Source: Acanthaster planci
Taxonomy: Eukaryota; Echinodermata; Asteroidea; Valvatida; Acanthasteridae
Length of the DNA stretch: 18,211 bases
Reading direction: 5' to 3'
NCBI RefSeq assembly: GCF_001949145.1
Contig: NW_019091902.1
Location: 1 to 18,211, forward strand
Shown: positions 1-10,250 of the stretch, piece by piece
Layout of the letters: every line of letters starts with the position of its first letter
Position numbering within the stretch: the stretch's first letter is position 1
Program-made: the position numbers and the translations under genes
The notes under the pieces: generated by a model
Databases searched by the model: none
Told to the model about the DNA's origin: nothing
The model's input: only the letters and a program-made list of their open reading frames with translations

Positions 1-2
1 GT

Positions 3-770
3 AGGATTTGTAGTAGGGATGCGGAGTTCTCTGCGCGTGGGAAGGAAATGCTAGGTTTCTTTCATCAGCGCGGTTACCCTCCGGCTATCACAGACGCTGC
101 CTTCAACGCCGTATCTTCAATCCCGCGCGAAACGGCTCTGAAACCCATCGGGGCCAAGCAAAGTGATCGCGTCCCCCTCGTACTCACATACCACCCTCGA
201 AACATCCCAGTACCTAATGTTCTTCTTAAACGTTTTCGTATACTCGGAAATGATGCGGCCACAGCTTCCATTTTCACCGAACCCCCGATTTGCGATCGGT
301 CTGTCGGGGACATGGTTGTACGTTACCGGTTAGATTCTGTCTCGCCGTCAAAAGCAGGCAGCAATTCCCCTTGTCAGCGCCCCAGATGTAACACTTGCCC
401 CTACATAGTTAACAGCCCGTTGGTCGTCGGCCCCTGCGGTAACTACAGAATACGCGGGGATCATACATGCATTACAAGTAATGTGGTTTATTACAAGTCG
501 TCGCTGTGGTAAACTGTTCATCGGAGAAACCAAGCATCGCCTTGGTGACCGCTTTGCGGAACACTTGCGCAGTGTGCGCCAACAAACACCTGGTCTCCCT
601 GTTGCGCAGCACTTTTGTGCGCCGCCACATACTCTCGGTGACGTAAGCGTCTGCATCCTACGGAAAGCATCATCCGATGTACAGCGTAAGGAACTGGAGG
701 CGCGTCATTTTCGAAGCTGGGACGCTACATCCAGGTGGAATGAACATGGATGTTTCTGTGTTCATTTAGA
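3..770 (+). pseudogene. Penelope-like element, C-terminal part with GIY-YIG endonuclease (frame-shifted)
   Basis: Penelope-like elements encode a reverse transcriptase followed by a linker and a GIY-YIG endonuclease; only the end of the RT, the linker and the endonuclease are here. One frame is open from position 3 to the TAA at 510-512. It carries FFHQRGYP (about 57-80), a LVLTYHPRNIPV stretch (about 174-210), the cysteine linker RCNTCPYI (about 384-407) and SNVVY (about 477-491). The protein then continues in another frame with RRCGKLFIGET, LGDRFAEHLRSVR, PVAQHF and a final LEARHFRSWDATSRW. This is the order family members show. The YIG motif is FIG here, and a Ser stands where a Cys usually precedes RRCG. 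The jump near 485-500 is a net indel of one or two bases, so the copy is dead. The family is recognised from memory of its motifs. The 5' part lies outside the window. Confidence 0.8.
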
Positions 771-961
771 AGTGAATCTGCTTGCCCTGACGAAGGTACC
801 CAGTTACCGAAAGCTCGGCACTTACATAATTGAGAGCACTGATTATATATTATATTTTTATCTATATTCTGATCACGATGCTACGCAGCCCTTTCATATT
901 TTTCAGCCAATAATTATGTCCACAGCGCAGAGTTGGTATACTTATGTAAACCTGACAGATA

Positions 962-1111
962 ATAGAGTACCGAAGTGTGACGTCATTGTGAACCAGAAAG
1001 TGCGGTACAAACAAATAGAGTACGCGCACGTGTTGATTCACGCGCTGGTTCTGGCTCTAATGCCTTTTACACACTAATTGTGCGCGTGACGTATTCACTT
1101 CGGTACTCTAT
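962..1111. mobile_element. Small fold-back element (MITE candidate)
   Basis: A perfect 16-bp inverted repeat bounds this 150-bp segment: 962-977 (ATAGAGTACCGAAGTG) and 1096-1111. A second inner pair, ACGCGCAC at about 1022-1029 and GTGCGCGT at about 1080-1087, nests inside it. The head AATAGAGTAC recurs as a direct repeat at about 1014-1024. A TA at each end would suit a TA target duplication, but the palindrome makes that impossible to tell apart. It ends only 77 bp before a gene A exon. No coding capacity is seen. The superfamily is not assigned. Confidence 0.55.
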
Positions 1112-1188
1112 ACACGACTCTGTTACGGCTTTTCATTTAGTATCCAGTCCAGTGTCAATAACAACATGTTCACTTGTCGTTGACTTAG

Positions 1189-1318
1189 GTTTATCAAGGA
1201 CAACATCAACTTTTCATTGAACACAGACGACCCGACGGTCTTTGGGAATACCATCAATGATGAGTTTGAGATTGCAAAGAAGTTCTGTGGACTGTCTGAT
1301 GAGCAGGCAATACAAGTG
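1189..1318 (+). CDS. ADA: ADA gene A exon with SLNTDDP active-site motif
   Basis: The acceptor is ...TGACTTAG before 1189 and the donor is GTATGT at 1319. The first base completes a codon begun with two bases in the previous exon; after it come 43 full codons, so the exon is phase 2 at entry and phase 0 at exit. Its length is 130 nt, which as I recall equals human ADA exon 10. It contains both C-terminal active-site aspartates. Confidence 0.9.
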
Positions 1319-4300
1319 GTATGTAGTGCGTGTAAACTGTAGATGTAAAAATACATCTTAAAAATAGTTCGCGGTACCCGCTGCTTCAGCTGACTCGGAC
1401 CGGCCAGCCGCCCGCGGCAAGCTGGGTGTTCGAGTGGTTAAGACGTCTGCACTAGTAAACAGGAGGTCGTAGGTTCGAGTCCCACCCGAGTAAGCTTGTG
1501 ACTTTTTTTTCGCAAGCTCTCGGACAAGCACTGAGCATGCAGTGTTTATTAATATATACGTTGCGTAAGGGCAAAACCCATTATATAAATTAAAACTGTA
1601 CCGTTGTAATGTACATGTATAACTAATTTACATGTTCTTTAATCCAAAAAAAATAAACGTTTTCTCGAATACATCGCCCGTGTTTTTAAGGTGTGACATG
1701 TTCTTTCGTGGCCATCGGTCCGACTATACCACCGCTGTTAATAAACGAGGCTTTTGCATACAGTAAAATCAGTGCCGAGTAATTGGCGCAAGGGGAACAA
1801 TGTGTTGAGGCGAACGTTTTTCCCTTGAATAAAATAAATCTTCAAGGTTACAAATTTGGCCTGGAATTAAACAGGCTCTCAAAACTGATATTTTCCCATA
1901 GGAAACAAATTGAAGACAAAGACCATCCACGACAAAGCGATGGACGTCATTTCTCTATGCAAATCAGGTCGATAAACTTCCACCCCTGATGTCACGTTAT
2001 TGTTTCGCCGCTCCATTATTTTGCATGAATGGAGTGATCCTTTTCCATTGTTTCGGACAATATTGATTCCATCAATTCATTCGTACTGACTACTTTACAT
2101 GGAGTGGTACATTTTAGGGCAAAATAGACACTAATAATAATTATATCGCCAATTTGCAATTTCAATACATTTTGTTCAATCAAGTTTTACATGCACAGAC
2201 ATACAATAGTTTTTATGCAACTGCAACACAAACACACTAAAATATATCTAAAACGAATGAAAGGGCGCCAGTTTGAAGCCCCTAACGGGATTTAAGAAGT
2301 TTAAGTGAATGAGTCTGGTGCTCCTTGCTGGCAGTAATGCTGCAGGGGAAATTAATATTGTATAGCCCATTAATGCCGCATCGGTATACCTCAGCTGTTT
2401 ACATATTGTCTGATAAGAGAACTCGGCATCTTGGAGTTAATTTGCTAGCCATGCTAGTAATTTCCACGACAGTCCAGAGAAATAAAGTCATGAAATATAG
2501 TAGAAACTCGTCGCAATTTGTCATGAGCAGATTCTTCTTTCCTTTGAAACTTTTCCTGTGGAGAATTTTTGGTGTCTTTAGTTTGATGTGTGTCTCAACA
2601 GTAAAGTATTTATGTCATTTTCTCCCCAGCTGAGTTTTTTACATTCAGGTGTAGAAAACCAGCAGTTGAAGCATTTTATTCCTTTCACTCAGTGCACCTA
2701 AAGATTAGTGAGGCTGTAATTATTCTTGGTAGGCTAATGTGAATTTGGGACTCTAGTTGGTTAGACAATGTATAGATGACTGCAGGGTATGCTTTGTCTC
2801 TAGGCTGGTATATATTATAGCTCGGGCGTAGCCGTAGAAGCAGATCGGGGTAGCGGGTTAGCGTAGCGGTTCTTTCCTCGCTTTGCAGTGGCCCGGGTTC
2901 GAGTCCTGGCTTGACCTAGGCTTTAAGTGCATTTGGTTTCCAGTCCATACTCGCTCTCGTAGGTTTTCTCCAGGTACTCCGGTTTCCTCCTGCCTCTAAA
3001 AAATGGACTCTCTTCCTAACTCCGTAATGTGATGCTGATTCATAAAGGTTATGAATAAACGTATAGTAATTGGCGCAAATAGTCTGAGTAGCTGAAAGTG
3101 CCATTAAAACAACAGAAGCAGAGCACCACTAGACAGGAGAGCTGAAGGATTAACTGCCGTGTCTGTAGTTGCCCGTGTTCCAGAGTGGAGCCGATGCTTT
3201 GTGCATGCTGATATGCAAATTGAGCTGTTTGCTCTCAGATCGTAATTTTGTGCTGTTTGCATCGTAGCCAAATTTCTGTGTGAAATTTTGTGCCAGTTTC
3301 GACATTCTGCGTGGAGAAGTTCTGGACCAGGTTATGGGCCAAGACTCTCAGTAAAGCAAGAGAAGATTAACTGTACGTTATTCATTGATATTAATGTATT
3401 TATTTTGAAAAAAGTCAAAGTTGCTCGTTCAAGTCGACTTTTGAATTTTTTTTTTGCTGCTTGTGCTGGAGTTAACTTGTGATTATTCTGTGTTAAATGT
3501 TCATTTTAGAACAAGTCGAAGTTCAGATTTTGAGTATCCATTTAACTCGAACGATGGAGATAGTTAATTGATGTTCGCACTTCTTATGAGGCAGATGTTA
3601 GTTGCCATTTTGTCGTTGAGAATTCTCAAACTATGAACTTGTAACAGTGATACTACATCATGAGGTTTTGGGTCATTTATACATCTCAATGTTTAGATGG
3701 TCATCAATTTGGCTACTGAAGACACTCTGTATACTCGAGTTTGAAAATCTGGGCTGAGTGACGACCAAAGAAGAACTACTGTAGAGACTGACCACAGGCT
3801 ACCTGGTTCCTCAAGACCTCGTTTGCCAAGGACCGGTCGGAGCTACACACCACCTAGATGACTGATGATTTAGATTTAGAGACTGCAGACATTTTGTGTT
3901 GAAGTTCTTGCTGGTTTATTCAAATTGTCGATAAGAAAGAACTGAAATACTCAAATCTACTGGGTATTTTGGTTGCATAAGACTAAGATTTGGCGGTAAC
4001 TGTCCAGTAGTCAGTATTAAGAGGTGAATATGTCCAATCAATTTGAGGTATTTGTGATCAGAAGATACTGAATATTTACTTGAACATGTTCTAACGTTAA
4101 AAGTCTGACTATTGAAACCTCTAATTTTATTTTGTATTTTAAATTTGGAATCTTTGTAAATACTTTTGGAAGCACATTGTAAATAAGAAATCATACAAAC
4201 AGAATAATGTGTTTCAATGTCTGGCGCTGAGCGACGAGCCAATGGTATCAGTAAGTAATTATCATCAGTGTCTCTGTGCAGCCAAAACAAAATCACTATC

Positions 4301-7300
4301 GCTGTTTCATGTTATGGCCATACGTCCAGTGGCATACACACCAAATGATGGAAGTTACCGTGAGCGTGGCTGGAAATTTATACCACAGTACAATACGTAA
4401 CAGCATCGTGCACCTGAGTAGTTGCCTGTCCTCAATTTTGTACCAAGGAATAGATTAAGGCCTTACTTAACGAACTGCTTGTAACCCACTTTCTACAAAA
4501 CAAAGACGCTCCATTCGTGCAAAATAATGGAGCGATGGAAACAATTGCGTGACTTCTCAGATGGAGTTAAGTCGGATAATACCCGAGGTAAGCGCCATTT
4601 GTAGCCTTGTCCAAGGCAGTTTACGCGGCCGTTAAACCCCGGCAGAGATCCAGGCCGTACGCACGCAAACCATGGCAAACGAGCTGCCACCCTAGTACGG
4701 TACAACGGCAGACCCCAACGGATCCCCGTACACAGACTTATGACGGCTATGCTACCGCCGTAATACAAACCGAACCACCGCAGACACGTGTGCGTATACA
4801 TTTACATGTACGTAACCCCACGTACGTCAGTGCGTCAGCTGTCCATAAGGTGAGAGTGGGGTAACGGCTTCACTGGGAATCGGATGTCACTTGCAAAGCA
4901 TGACGGCCCGACGTACTGTGCAATGTACCGTACGTGTTAAAAGCGAACCTGCTGCAGCGCAGGGTATTGCGCATCACACCGTGCAGTATTTCCGCCGCGC
5001 ACATACAGCAGGCCTAACGGCCGGGGTTGTCAAAATCATCGTCCAATGCTTTGATCAAGTCTAGCCATTGGGTGCGTTCGATTAGCTTCCCTGAACACAC
5101 CAGTGTTACACTCAAGGGAAGCCTCAAAATGAGGCTTATCGAACGCTGCAGTGTGTTTTCCAAGGCATTCTAGGACAAAGGTCAAGTCCCCGCCTCGTTC
5201 CATCATGAACGTCCATGCTCGAACAGTCCATCCGTGACGTCATTACACTCGGGCAGCCTCCAGAGACCCGCTTGCCAGCTGGGGTAGTGGTGGCTGACAC
5301 CAGGGCAGACACGAACATCACGTGATGGCTAAACGAACGCTCTCGTGTAAGTTTGACTTACACGTGTAATCTAATCGAACGCACCCATAAATTGCTCTCA
5401 GCACGCGCAGTTACCACGGCGCAGACTGCGACACAAACCATTCCCTTGTAGGCAGCAAGGTGCACTTTCAACTCAAGTAAACCCGCCGCTCTAAACAGAA
5501 AGGGCTTGCACGTATCAACGCTGCGAAGACCTCTATCCCAGAGCTGCGTGTTCACTTTGTCAATGCTATTGAAGAGGCGCTTAACAGCTGCCCTACTGGC
5601 TCAACAGAGGCGAGGTGGAACCACATCCGCGACGCCATCCATTCAACGGTTTAGTACACAAGGCAAGAAAAATAGGAAAACCCAGGCTGGTTTGAAGCCA
5701 GACTGCCCGAACTCGATCCAGCGATTACAGCCAAGAGAACAGCGCTGCTGAACTACAAGATACATCTTTCAGAGCACTTGTAGCGCTCAGGAGAGCTAGG
5801 AACGAGACTAGACGTATTGCTCGGAGATGTGTCAACGACTATCAGAGCTATACGAAGGCACGGAGAAGACTTTTGGTCAACGTGTGTCCAAGATTGTCCT
5901 TCTAAAGTCATCATCCAAGGATGTCATCATAGATTGCAGCAAACAGATGGAGAGATGGGTTGAGCTGTACTCAAGGAAGAACACCGTCACTGAAGATGCC
6001 ATCCGCCTTCTATTGACGAACTTAGAAAGACTATTGAGTCCTTAGCCTGCGACAAAGCCCCAGGAAATGACGGCATTCCTCCAGAAGTCATCAAGCTGAC
6101 CAGTAAACATTGCTGGTAAGAAGGCGCTATACCGCAGGACATGTGGGACACCAATATCATCACCTTATACTAGAACAAGGGTGTCTGGAGCGATTGCAAT
6201 AGGGTGTATCACTCCTCCGTATTGTGGGCAAACCTTTGGTCAAGTGGTCCTGTGCATACTGCAACATGTCGATCCAGAGGCCAAGTGCAGATTCAGAGCG
6301 AAGAGATCCACCAATGGCATGATCTTCTCGCGGAGACAGCTACAGAAGAAGTGTCGAGAACACAGACAGCTGCTCTACATCGCTTTCATCAACCTCACCA
6401 AGGCTTTCTATTTATTCAACAGAAAAGACCCCTTCACCCTCCTGGAGAAGATCGGTTGTCCTCCCAAACCTCTCACCTTGATTGTTTCTTTCCTTGGGGA
6501 TGGGAAAGGCATCGTCTAATCAGTATGACGGATTCACCTCTGACTCATTTCCAATCGAGCGGAATCAAGCACGGATGCGTTTTGGCGCCTACTCTGTTTG
6601 CTGCTATCATTCACATTCACCAGGTCAGAGGGTGGGATCCATCTCCACACAGAAGTGACAGCGGCCTCTTCAACCTTGCCCACCTGGGAGCAAAGACCAA
6701 AGTGCTTTCTGGAACTGCTCTTAGCAGACGATGCAACACTAGTAGCACAACTTGAATGCATTGAGACGATTCAAAAGCGGATCCTCTTACACATCATTAT
6801 GATGAAATACTTTCCCCGCTGTTCGCTCCAATCTTTGGAAGATCGGAATGTCCACCAATTAGAGTAGTCAGGCTTGTAGACTCGTTCATTATGATACAGG
6901 TATGAACGACGTAAATACAAGTCCGGCAATGTGATTGGCTGCTACCACCTTTGGTAGATGCGTTCATTTGCTGTGTACACACAGTGGCGGTACTCTAAAG
7001 CTGGGTGTTTAATTAAGATGTAAACCACCCAATAACCAACACGAAAAAGGGAAACGAAAAGAAATTTCAATTCACCACCTGACGAACATGCCTTTAAATA
7101 GATCCTCATGTCAATTACAACCTGCCCATGCTATGTATGCTATGACATTATACCAGCTCAATTAAATTTTTGTAACAAATTTTAAGTAGTTGAAAAAATA
7201 CCTTTTGGACGGATTAGATATTTTAATAAATATTATCGTACTTCTTTGCTTCTACGTGGGTTGAATTTGTGTTCACGTAATATTCGAAATCTTACACCGG

Positions 7301-7506
7301 GTCGGTTCAGCATCATTATACAAGGTATTTATCTGAAGAGTTCTATATTCTAGCTAACACTAGCTCCGTTGATGGATTTAAACAGCTTCTTTTTGTTTCG
7401 ATTACTTTTACAGACGTTGAATGCAGCGCATGCATCCTTCCTGCCGAAGCAAGAAAAACTTGAGCTAATTCAGCAGTTGAGGTCAGCCTACCATGTCACT
7501 GATTGA
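1189..7506 (+). CDS. ADA: Adenosine deaminase, gene A, 3' end (two exons)
   Basis: This is the end of a split ADA gene, join(1189..1318, 7414..7506), whose earlier exons lie left of the window. ADA hydrolyses adenosine and deoxyadenosine to inosine and deoxyinosine in purine salvage, using one zinc ion in a TIM-barrel active site. Exon 1189-1318 encodes KDNINFSLNTDDPTVFG, the strand carrying the family's zinc-binding Asp and catalytic Asp (human Asp295 and Asp296). The last exon encodes TLNAAHASFLPKQEKLELI and ends at TGA 7504-7506, matching the vertebrate C-terminal helix (NINAAKSSFLPEDEK in human). The exons join in phase 0 without a stop. The 6,095-nt intron is packed with repeats, while gene B's introns are 102-1,346 nt. 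No break is visible in the portion seen. Whether the missing 5' part is intact cannot be judged. Confidence 0.9.
1421..1490 (+). repeat. tRNA-derived SINE head or tRNA pseudogene
   Basis: An internal Pol III promoter is visible: A box TGGTTAAGACG at 1435-1445 and a perfect B box GGTTCGAGTCC at 1472-1482, 37 nt apart. The sequence looks like a Ser/Leu-type tRNA head, but the anticodon arm is degenerate and the acceptor stem pairs over only part of its length. A functional tRNA is therefore unlikely. A run of T follows at about 1502-1510. The 3' end of the SINE is not defined. Confidence 0.6.
1500..2008. other. Intronic AT-rich sequence, nothing recognised
   Basis: Part of gene A's last intron. 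No coding similarity, tandem repeat or terminal inverted repeat is seen. It may include the unresolved body of the SINE that begins at 1421. Confidence 0.5.
2009..2036. repeat. 28-bp near-palindrome, copy 1 of an inverted pair
   Basis: CGCTCCATT and GAATGGAGTG face each other around an ATTTTGCAT core. The reverse complement of 4507-4534 matches this 28-mer at 26 of 28 positions. Similarity extends upstream through a GTCACG..ATTGTTTC stretch, so these are two copies of a longer dispersed repeat in opposite orientation. Confidence 0.6.
2037..2840. other. Intronic sequence without recognised features
   Basis: Low-complexity AT-rich intron DNA. Short open frames here show no family resemblance and no splice context, so none is called. 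Confidence 0.5.
2842..3085 (+). repeat. tRNA-derived SINE
   Basis: A tRNA-like head has A box TAGCGTAGCGG at 2859-2869 and B box GGTTCGAGTCC at 2896-2906, 37 nt apart. After it comes a conserved-looking body, TTTTCTCCAGGTACTCCGG and TTTCCTCCTGCC at about 2964-2995, of a type I recall as common in SINE central domains of marine invertebrates. I cannot name the domain with certainty. The 3' boundary is approximate and no target-site duplication was identified. Confidence 0.7.
3110..4500. other. Intronic sequence, nothing recognised
   Basis: About 1.4 kb of unremarkable intron DNA in gene A. No coherent protein similarity, tandem repeat or obvious transposon terminus was found on either strand. 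It could be old, decayed transposon sequence. Confidence 0.45.
4507..4534. repeat. 28-bp near-palindrome, copy 2 of an inverted pair
   Basis: A perfect 9-bp stem, CGCTCCATT (4507-4515) and AATGGAGCG (4526-4534), closes a 10-nt loop. The segment is the reverse-oriented partner of 2009-2036. Confidence 0.6.
4611..4844 (+). repeat. Dispersed GC-rich repeat, copy 1
   Basis: It starts CCAAGGCAGTTTACG and ends GCGTCAGCTGTCC. It aligns along its length with 11989-12197 in the same orientation, including GCCGTTAAACCCCGGCAGAG, GGCAAACGAGCTGCCACCCT and CATAACC/CGTAACC-CCACGTACG blocks. Copy 1 has about 25 extra bases near 4740-4765 (TGACGGCTATGCTACCGCCG) that copy 2 lacks. No protein is recognised, so it is probably a non-autonomous element or part of one. 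Confidence 0.75.
5069..5387. mobile_element. 319-bp fold-back MITE
   Basis: Terminal inverted repeats of 17 bp are perfect: TGGGTGCGTTCGATTAG at 5069-5085 and its reverse complement at 5371-5387. Each end also folds on itself: on the left GCGTTCGAT pairs with ATCGAACGC near 5135-5143, and on the right CGTGTAAGT and ACTTACACG (about 5344-5364) form a perfect 9-bp hairpin. No convincing target-site duplication was found, so the superfamily stays open. Open frames inside have no coding resemblance. Confidence 0.75.
5490..6760 (+). pseudogene. Decayed non-LTR retrotransposon (LINE) reverse transcriptase fragment
   Basis: Pieces of a LINE ORF2 lie in order but in different frames. RT motifs include CDKAPGNDGIPPEVIK (6048-6095), FRAKRSTNGMIFSRRQLQ (about 6292-6345), LYIAFINLTKAF with LLEKIGCPP (about 6373-6468), SGIKHGCVLAPTLF (about 6556-6597) and LADDATLVAQ (6721-6750). 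The last is the catalytic Asp-Asp box, normally F/YADD. Upstream, 5500-5900 resembles the region between endonuclease and RT. At least three frameshifts and several stops break it. No endonuclease domain and no poly(A) tail are seen, so it is 5'-truncated and old. The LINE clade is not assigned. It sits inside gene A's last intron. Confidence 0.8.
6870..7413. other. Intronic sequence before the terminal exon of gene A
   Basis: AT-rich intron DNA. It ends in a pyrimidine-rich tract and the TTTTACAG acceptor at 7413. No other feature was seen. Confidence 0.5.
7414..7506 (+). CDS. ADA: ADA gene A terminal coding exon
   Basis: A pyrimidine-rich tract and TTTTACAG precede 7414. Thirty codons run to GAT then TGA at 7504-7506. 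The protein ends ...SAYHVTD, the usual ADA C-terminal position. Just after the stop, TTGATTCAGATC occurs twice (7503-7514 and 7524-7535), a small direct repeat in the probable 3' UTR. Confidence 0.88.
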   Translation, partial: TLNAAHASFLPKQEKLELIQQLRSAYHVTD

Positions 7507-7845
7507 TTCAGATCCAAGGTTATTTGATTCAGATCAAGCAATTTGATACAGCATGGGAAAAGTTCTTGACTAATCCAGCAGTTTAGCCGCAGTTCGTGAT
7601 GTCGGCACAATAACAAAATAATCGGATTAGCAGCAACTACAAAAGATAAATGCATTTCATGTCCTTGTACATTTACTGTTCGGTTTCACTGTACCTTATT
7701 TTGATTTTTATTGTACCAGTTTTAAAGGTATTTTGGTACCCTTTTGATTTTTATGCCAATGCAAATTTCCGTTCTTATGCTTTAAGTACTTTAGGCTATA
7801 ATTTCACCACAGTTTGCCAGAATTTTGAGTTTTGTTCTGTCTTTA

Positions 7846-7895
7846 TTTGTTTGTTGGGGTGTTTGTTGGGTTGTTTGTTGGGTTGTTTGTTTTTT
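7846..7895 (+). repeat. Short 12-bp tandem repeat
   Basis: About four copies of a GTTTGTTGGGTT-like unit, the outer ones partial. It produces an artefactual LLGCLLGCLLGC peptide in one frame. Confidence 0.85.
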
Positions 7896-9188
7896 CGATT
7901 TGTTGTTGCTTTAGTATATGGGACAGCAGGCTATTTGACAAAGCTTCCTCACAAAATAGTTTCGGTGAGCACGAACAGCACCCAAAATGAACAACTGCTT
8001 CCTGTAATGACATTTCAGAAATAGCGACGTCATTCATTGGGAAAACATGGAATATGTTAATAGGGACACTCATTATAATAAGATTGACCCAGAAGGGATG
8101 TTCAATCATTTCTATATCATCATTGCAAACATTTGAAATATGTAAATTCTTACTAAAACTTTATCTCATGGGTCCAAGTTTTAATATTCTGATGTCTATT
8201 TGCTTGATTACAACGCCATGTCTGCAACAATAATTTTTAGCTAATGTTTTTAAAGTTGTTGGCCATCTACAGTTATTTTATTTCTGATGACTCCGCCAGT
8301 TTCTTTTCCAAATTTTCAAAGTTTAGTTTTCTTTACAAAAAGCAGATGAAAACTAATGTTTTCATCAATATCGATGTTGGCTTGATGATGTTCATAATGT
8401 AAACTGCTGTATATTACTGGTAGGCGTCGTAGTTCCGAACCTCAGCTTCATTATAGCTGTTAGTACTGTGTAATAGCATACATCTGTGCCCAAAAGCGAC
8501 TCTGATGAGGTGGATGATGAGTTGTAGTGACGGCATGTGTTGTTCGATGTACTAAATGTCATTTCCAGTGTATGAGAGGAGGCGTTGAGATTTGGATCGT
8601 TTTTGGACCATTTCAATGACAAATTCCCTTACGTTAAAGCCGCTGAACAGAATTATTATCGATAAAAAAAGATGGTTAAGAACTCAACAGCTAGTCAGGT
8701 ATCTCCTGTTTGCCTGTCATTTACGACACCTCGAGCTTTTGTAGGGAATAATCTGTAGAATGTTTGTGACATCCTCTTTACATCACTCTTGCAAAAAACG
8801 TAACAGATTTAACTAAAACTACACAAGACGGTCTGTATAGTAGAAAATAGTAGAAAGTAGGAAAGTTATTGTTTACAAAAATGTGACTTTTTGTATTGAT
8901 AAATTGTGGTTAGGCTACGAAGAGAGATGTGCGAAGCCACACGATCAATCGAGGTTAACATCACCCGCACAGGTGTACGCTCATATAGATTAAGATTATC
9001 CTTTTGGCTTTACAGTTATTTAAATATGAACTCAATGGGTTTAGACTGAATCATTCAAAAAACTCTTTTTGAGTATTTTTGTAGAGTTTTCCAAGGTATC
9101 AGTGTTTGTCAACAGTGGTGAAATCAAACTAAACTTGTCTGCTGCAACATGACTCTAATTAATACCATATGTGCGTTGCTTACAAACT

Positions 9189-9194
9189 AATAAA
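9189..9194 (+). terminator. Candidate poly(A) signal of gene A
   Basis: First canonical AATAAA found downstream of the gene A stop codon, about 1.7 kb away. A T/G-rich stretch (GTTTTGTTTC) follows it. A variant hexamer nearer the stop could be the real site. Confidence 0.25.
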
Positions 9195-10250
9195 GTTTTG
9201 TTTCATTACCTGGCCTGCTTAATCTTTGTCGTAGGCCATTCTACAGGGTTCTTATTACAAGGAGATCTTTCTTCTGCGTTAGATTTCCGGTCTTTGACTT
9301 TTCATTCGTTACAAAGCCATTCACAAAATTCTTGATAGGCTACTTTAGAACTTATTGAGAGGCATAAGGGTTTCAAAGACTTTTTCAATTGGGGTGTTTC
9401 AATCCATTACAAAAATTTCAAAGTAAAAATTCAGCCAAGAATTTAACAGAAAACACACGGAATTCAAACGACCATTTAAAAAGCTCATGGGTGATGAAAG
9501 CCTTGCATGGGCAACTTGAGATCACCGTGTGGCTTAGCGAGCAAAAGCTTCGGCGGTAGCGTCACGACGCACGCTGGACTGCTGCAGTGGACATAACGCA
9601 GTATGGTCTAGTGTTTTGTCATCGACCATGCAATCAAAAGCATTAGATTTTTTTTATTAAAAATCTTTCTGCCCTATTGTAAGACTTGACGTGAGAGGCA
9701 CAAATTGAGGTAATGGACCAAGTTTCCCAATTAAAGTATTTTTCTGTCGTAAGAAACCAGTTGCCTTGTCTATGCATCAATCACTGCTCTTGACCGCGGA
9801 GATCGAGATATAAAGATAACACATACCCCCTCGATTTGCCAAGGCTTAAGAAATCACTCCCTGAATTCATATTGACAGGACGGTTGGAATGAAGCTCCTT
9901 ACATACATTCGGTCGAGTTTGCACGGAGCATTTCTCTACGCCCTCAAGAACGTTCCAGCCCATAAAATTAACAATTAAAGTGAAAATAGAGCAACAACTC
10001 TCAACAAAAAGTTCGTTCAGTCAAAAATGGGAACTCGAAAAGAGTAAAACAAAATGCATATACTAAAAAATCCATGAGCGTTTTATCCTCCCGTTACTTT
10101 TGCATGCACCATAAGTGACTCTAGCATATTTTCAAGAAAGTTAATTCGAAAGAAACAGGACGTACTTGTCTGGATTTCATGGAATATTACAAAAGGGAAA
10201 CATTGCAAACATGAAAATTGAAATGTCACTGCCAAGAAGTTAGTCATGGA

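Larger units (their letters stand above)
7507..10242. other. 3' flank of gene A and intergenic DNA
   Basis: This includes the gene A 3' UTR, of unknown length. AT-rich with no host coding region recognised on either strand. A short 12-bp tandem repeat lies at 7846-7895. Predicted small peptides in the area look like low-complexity artefacts. Confidence 0.45.

Noticed and set aside
1421-1490. Functional tRNA gene
   Set aside because: The anticodon stem is short with an oversized loop and the acceptor stem does not pair fully; only the Pol III boxes are intact.
1778-3078. Shared 14-mer AGTAATTGGCGCAA at 1778-1791 and 3065-3078, possibly a common SINE tail
   Set aside because: One exact 14-mer match in a window this size is expected about by chance, and the flanks do not align at the same spacing.
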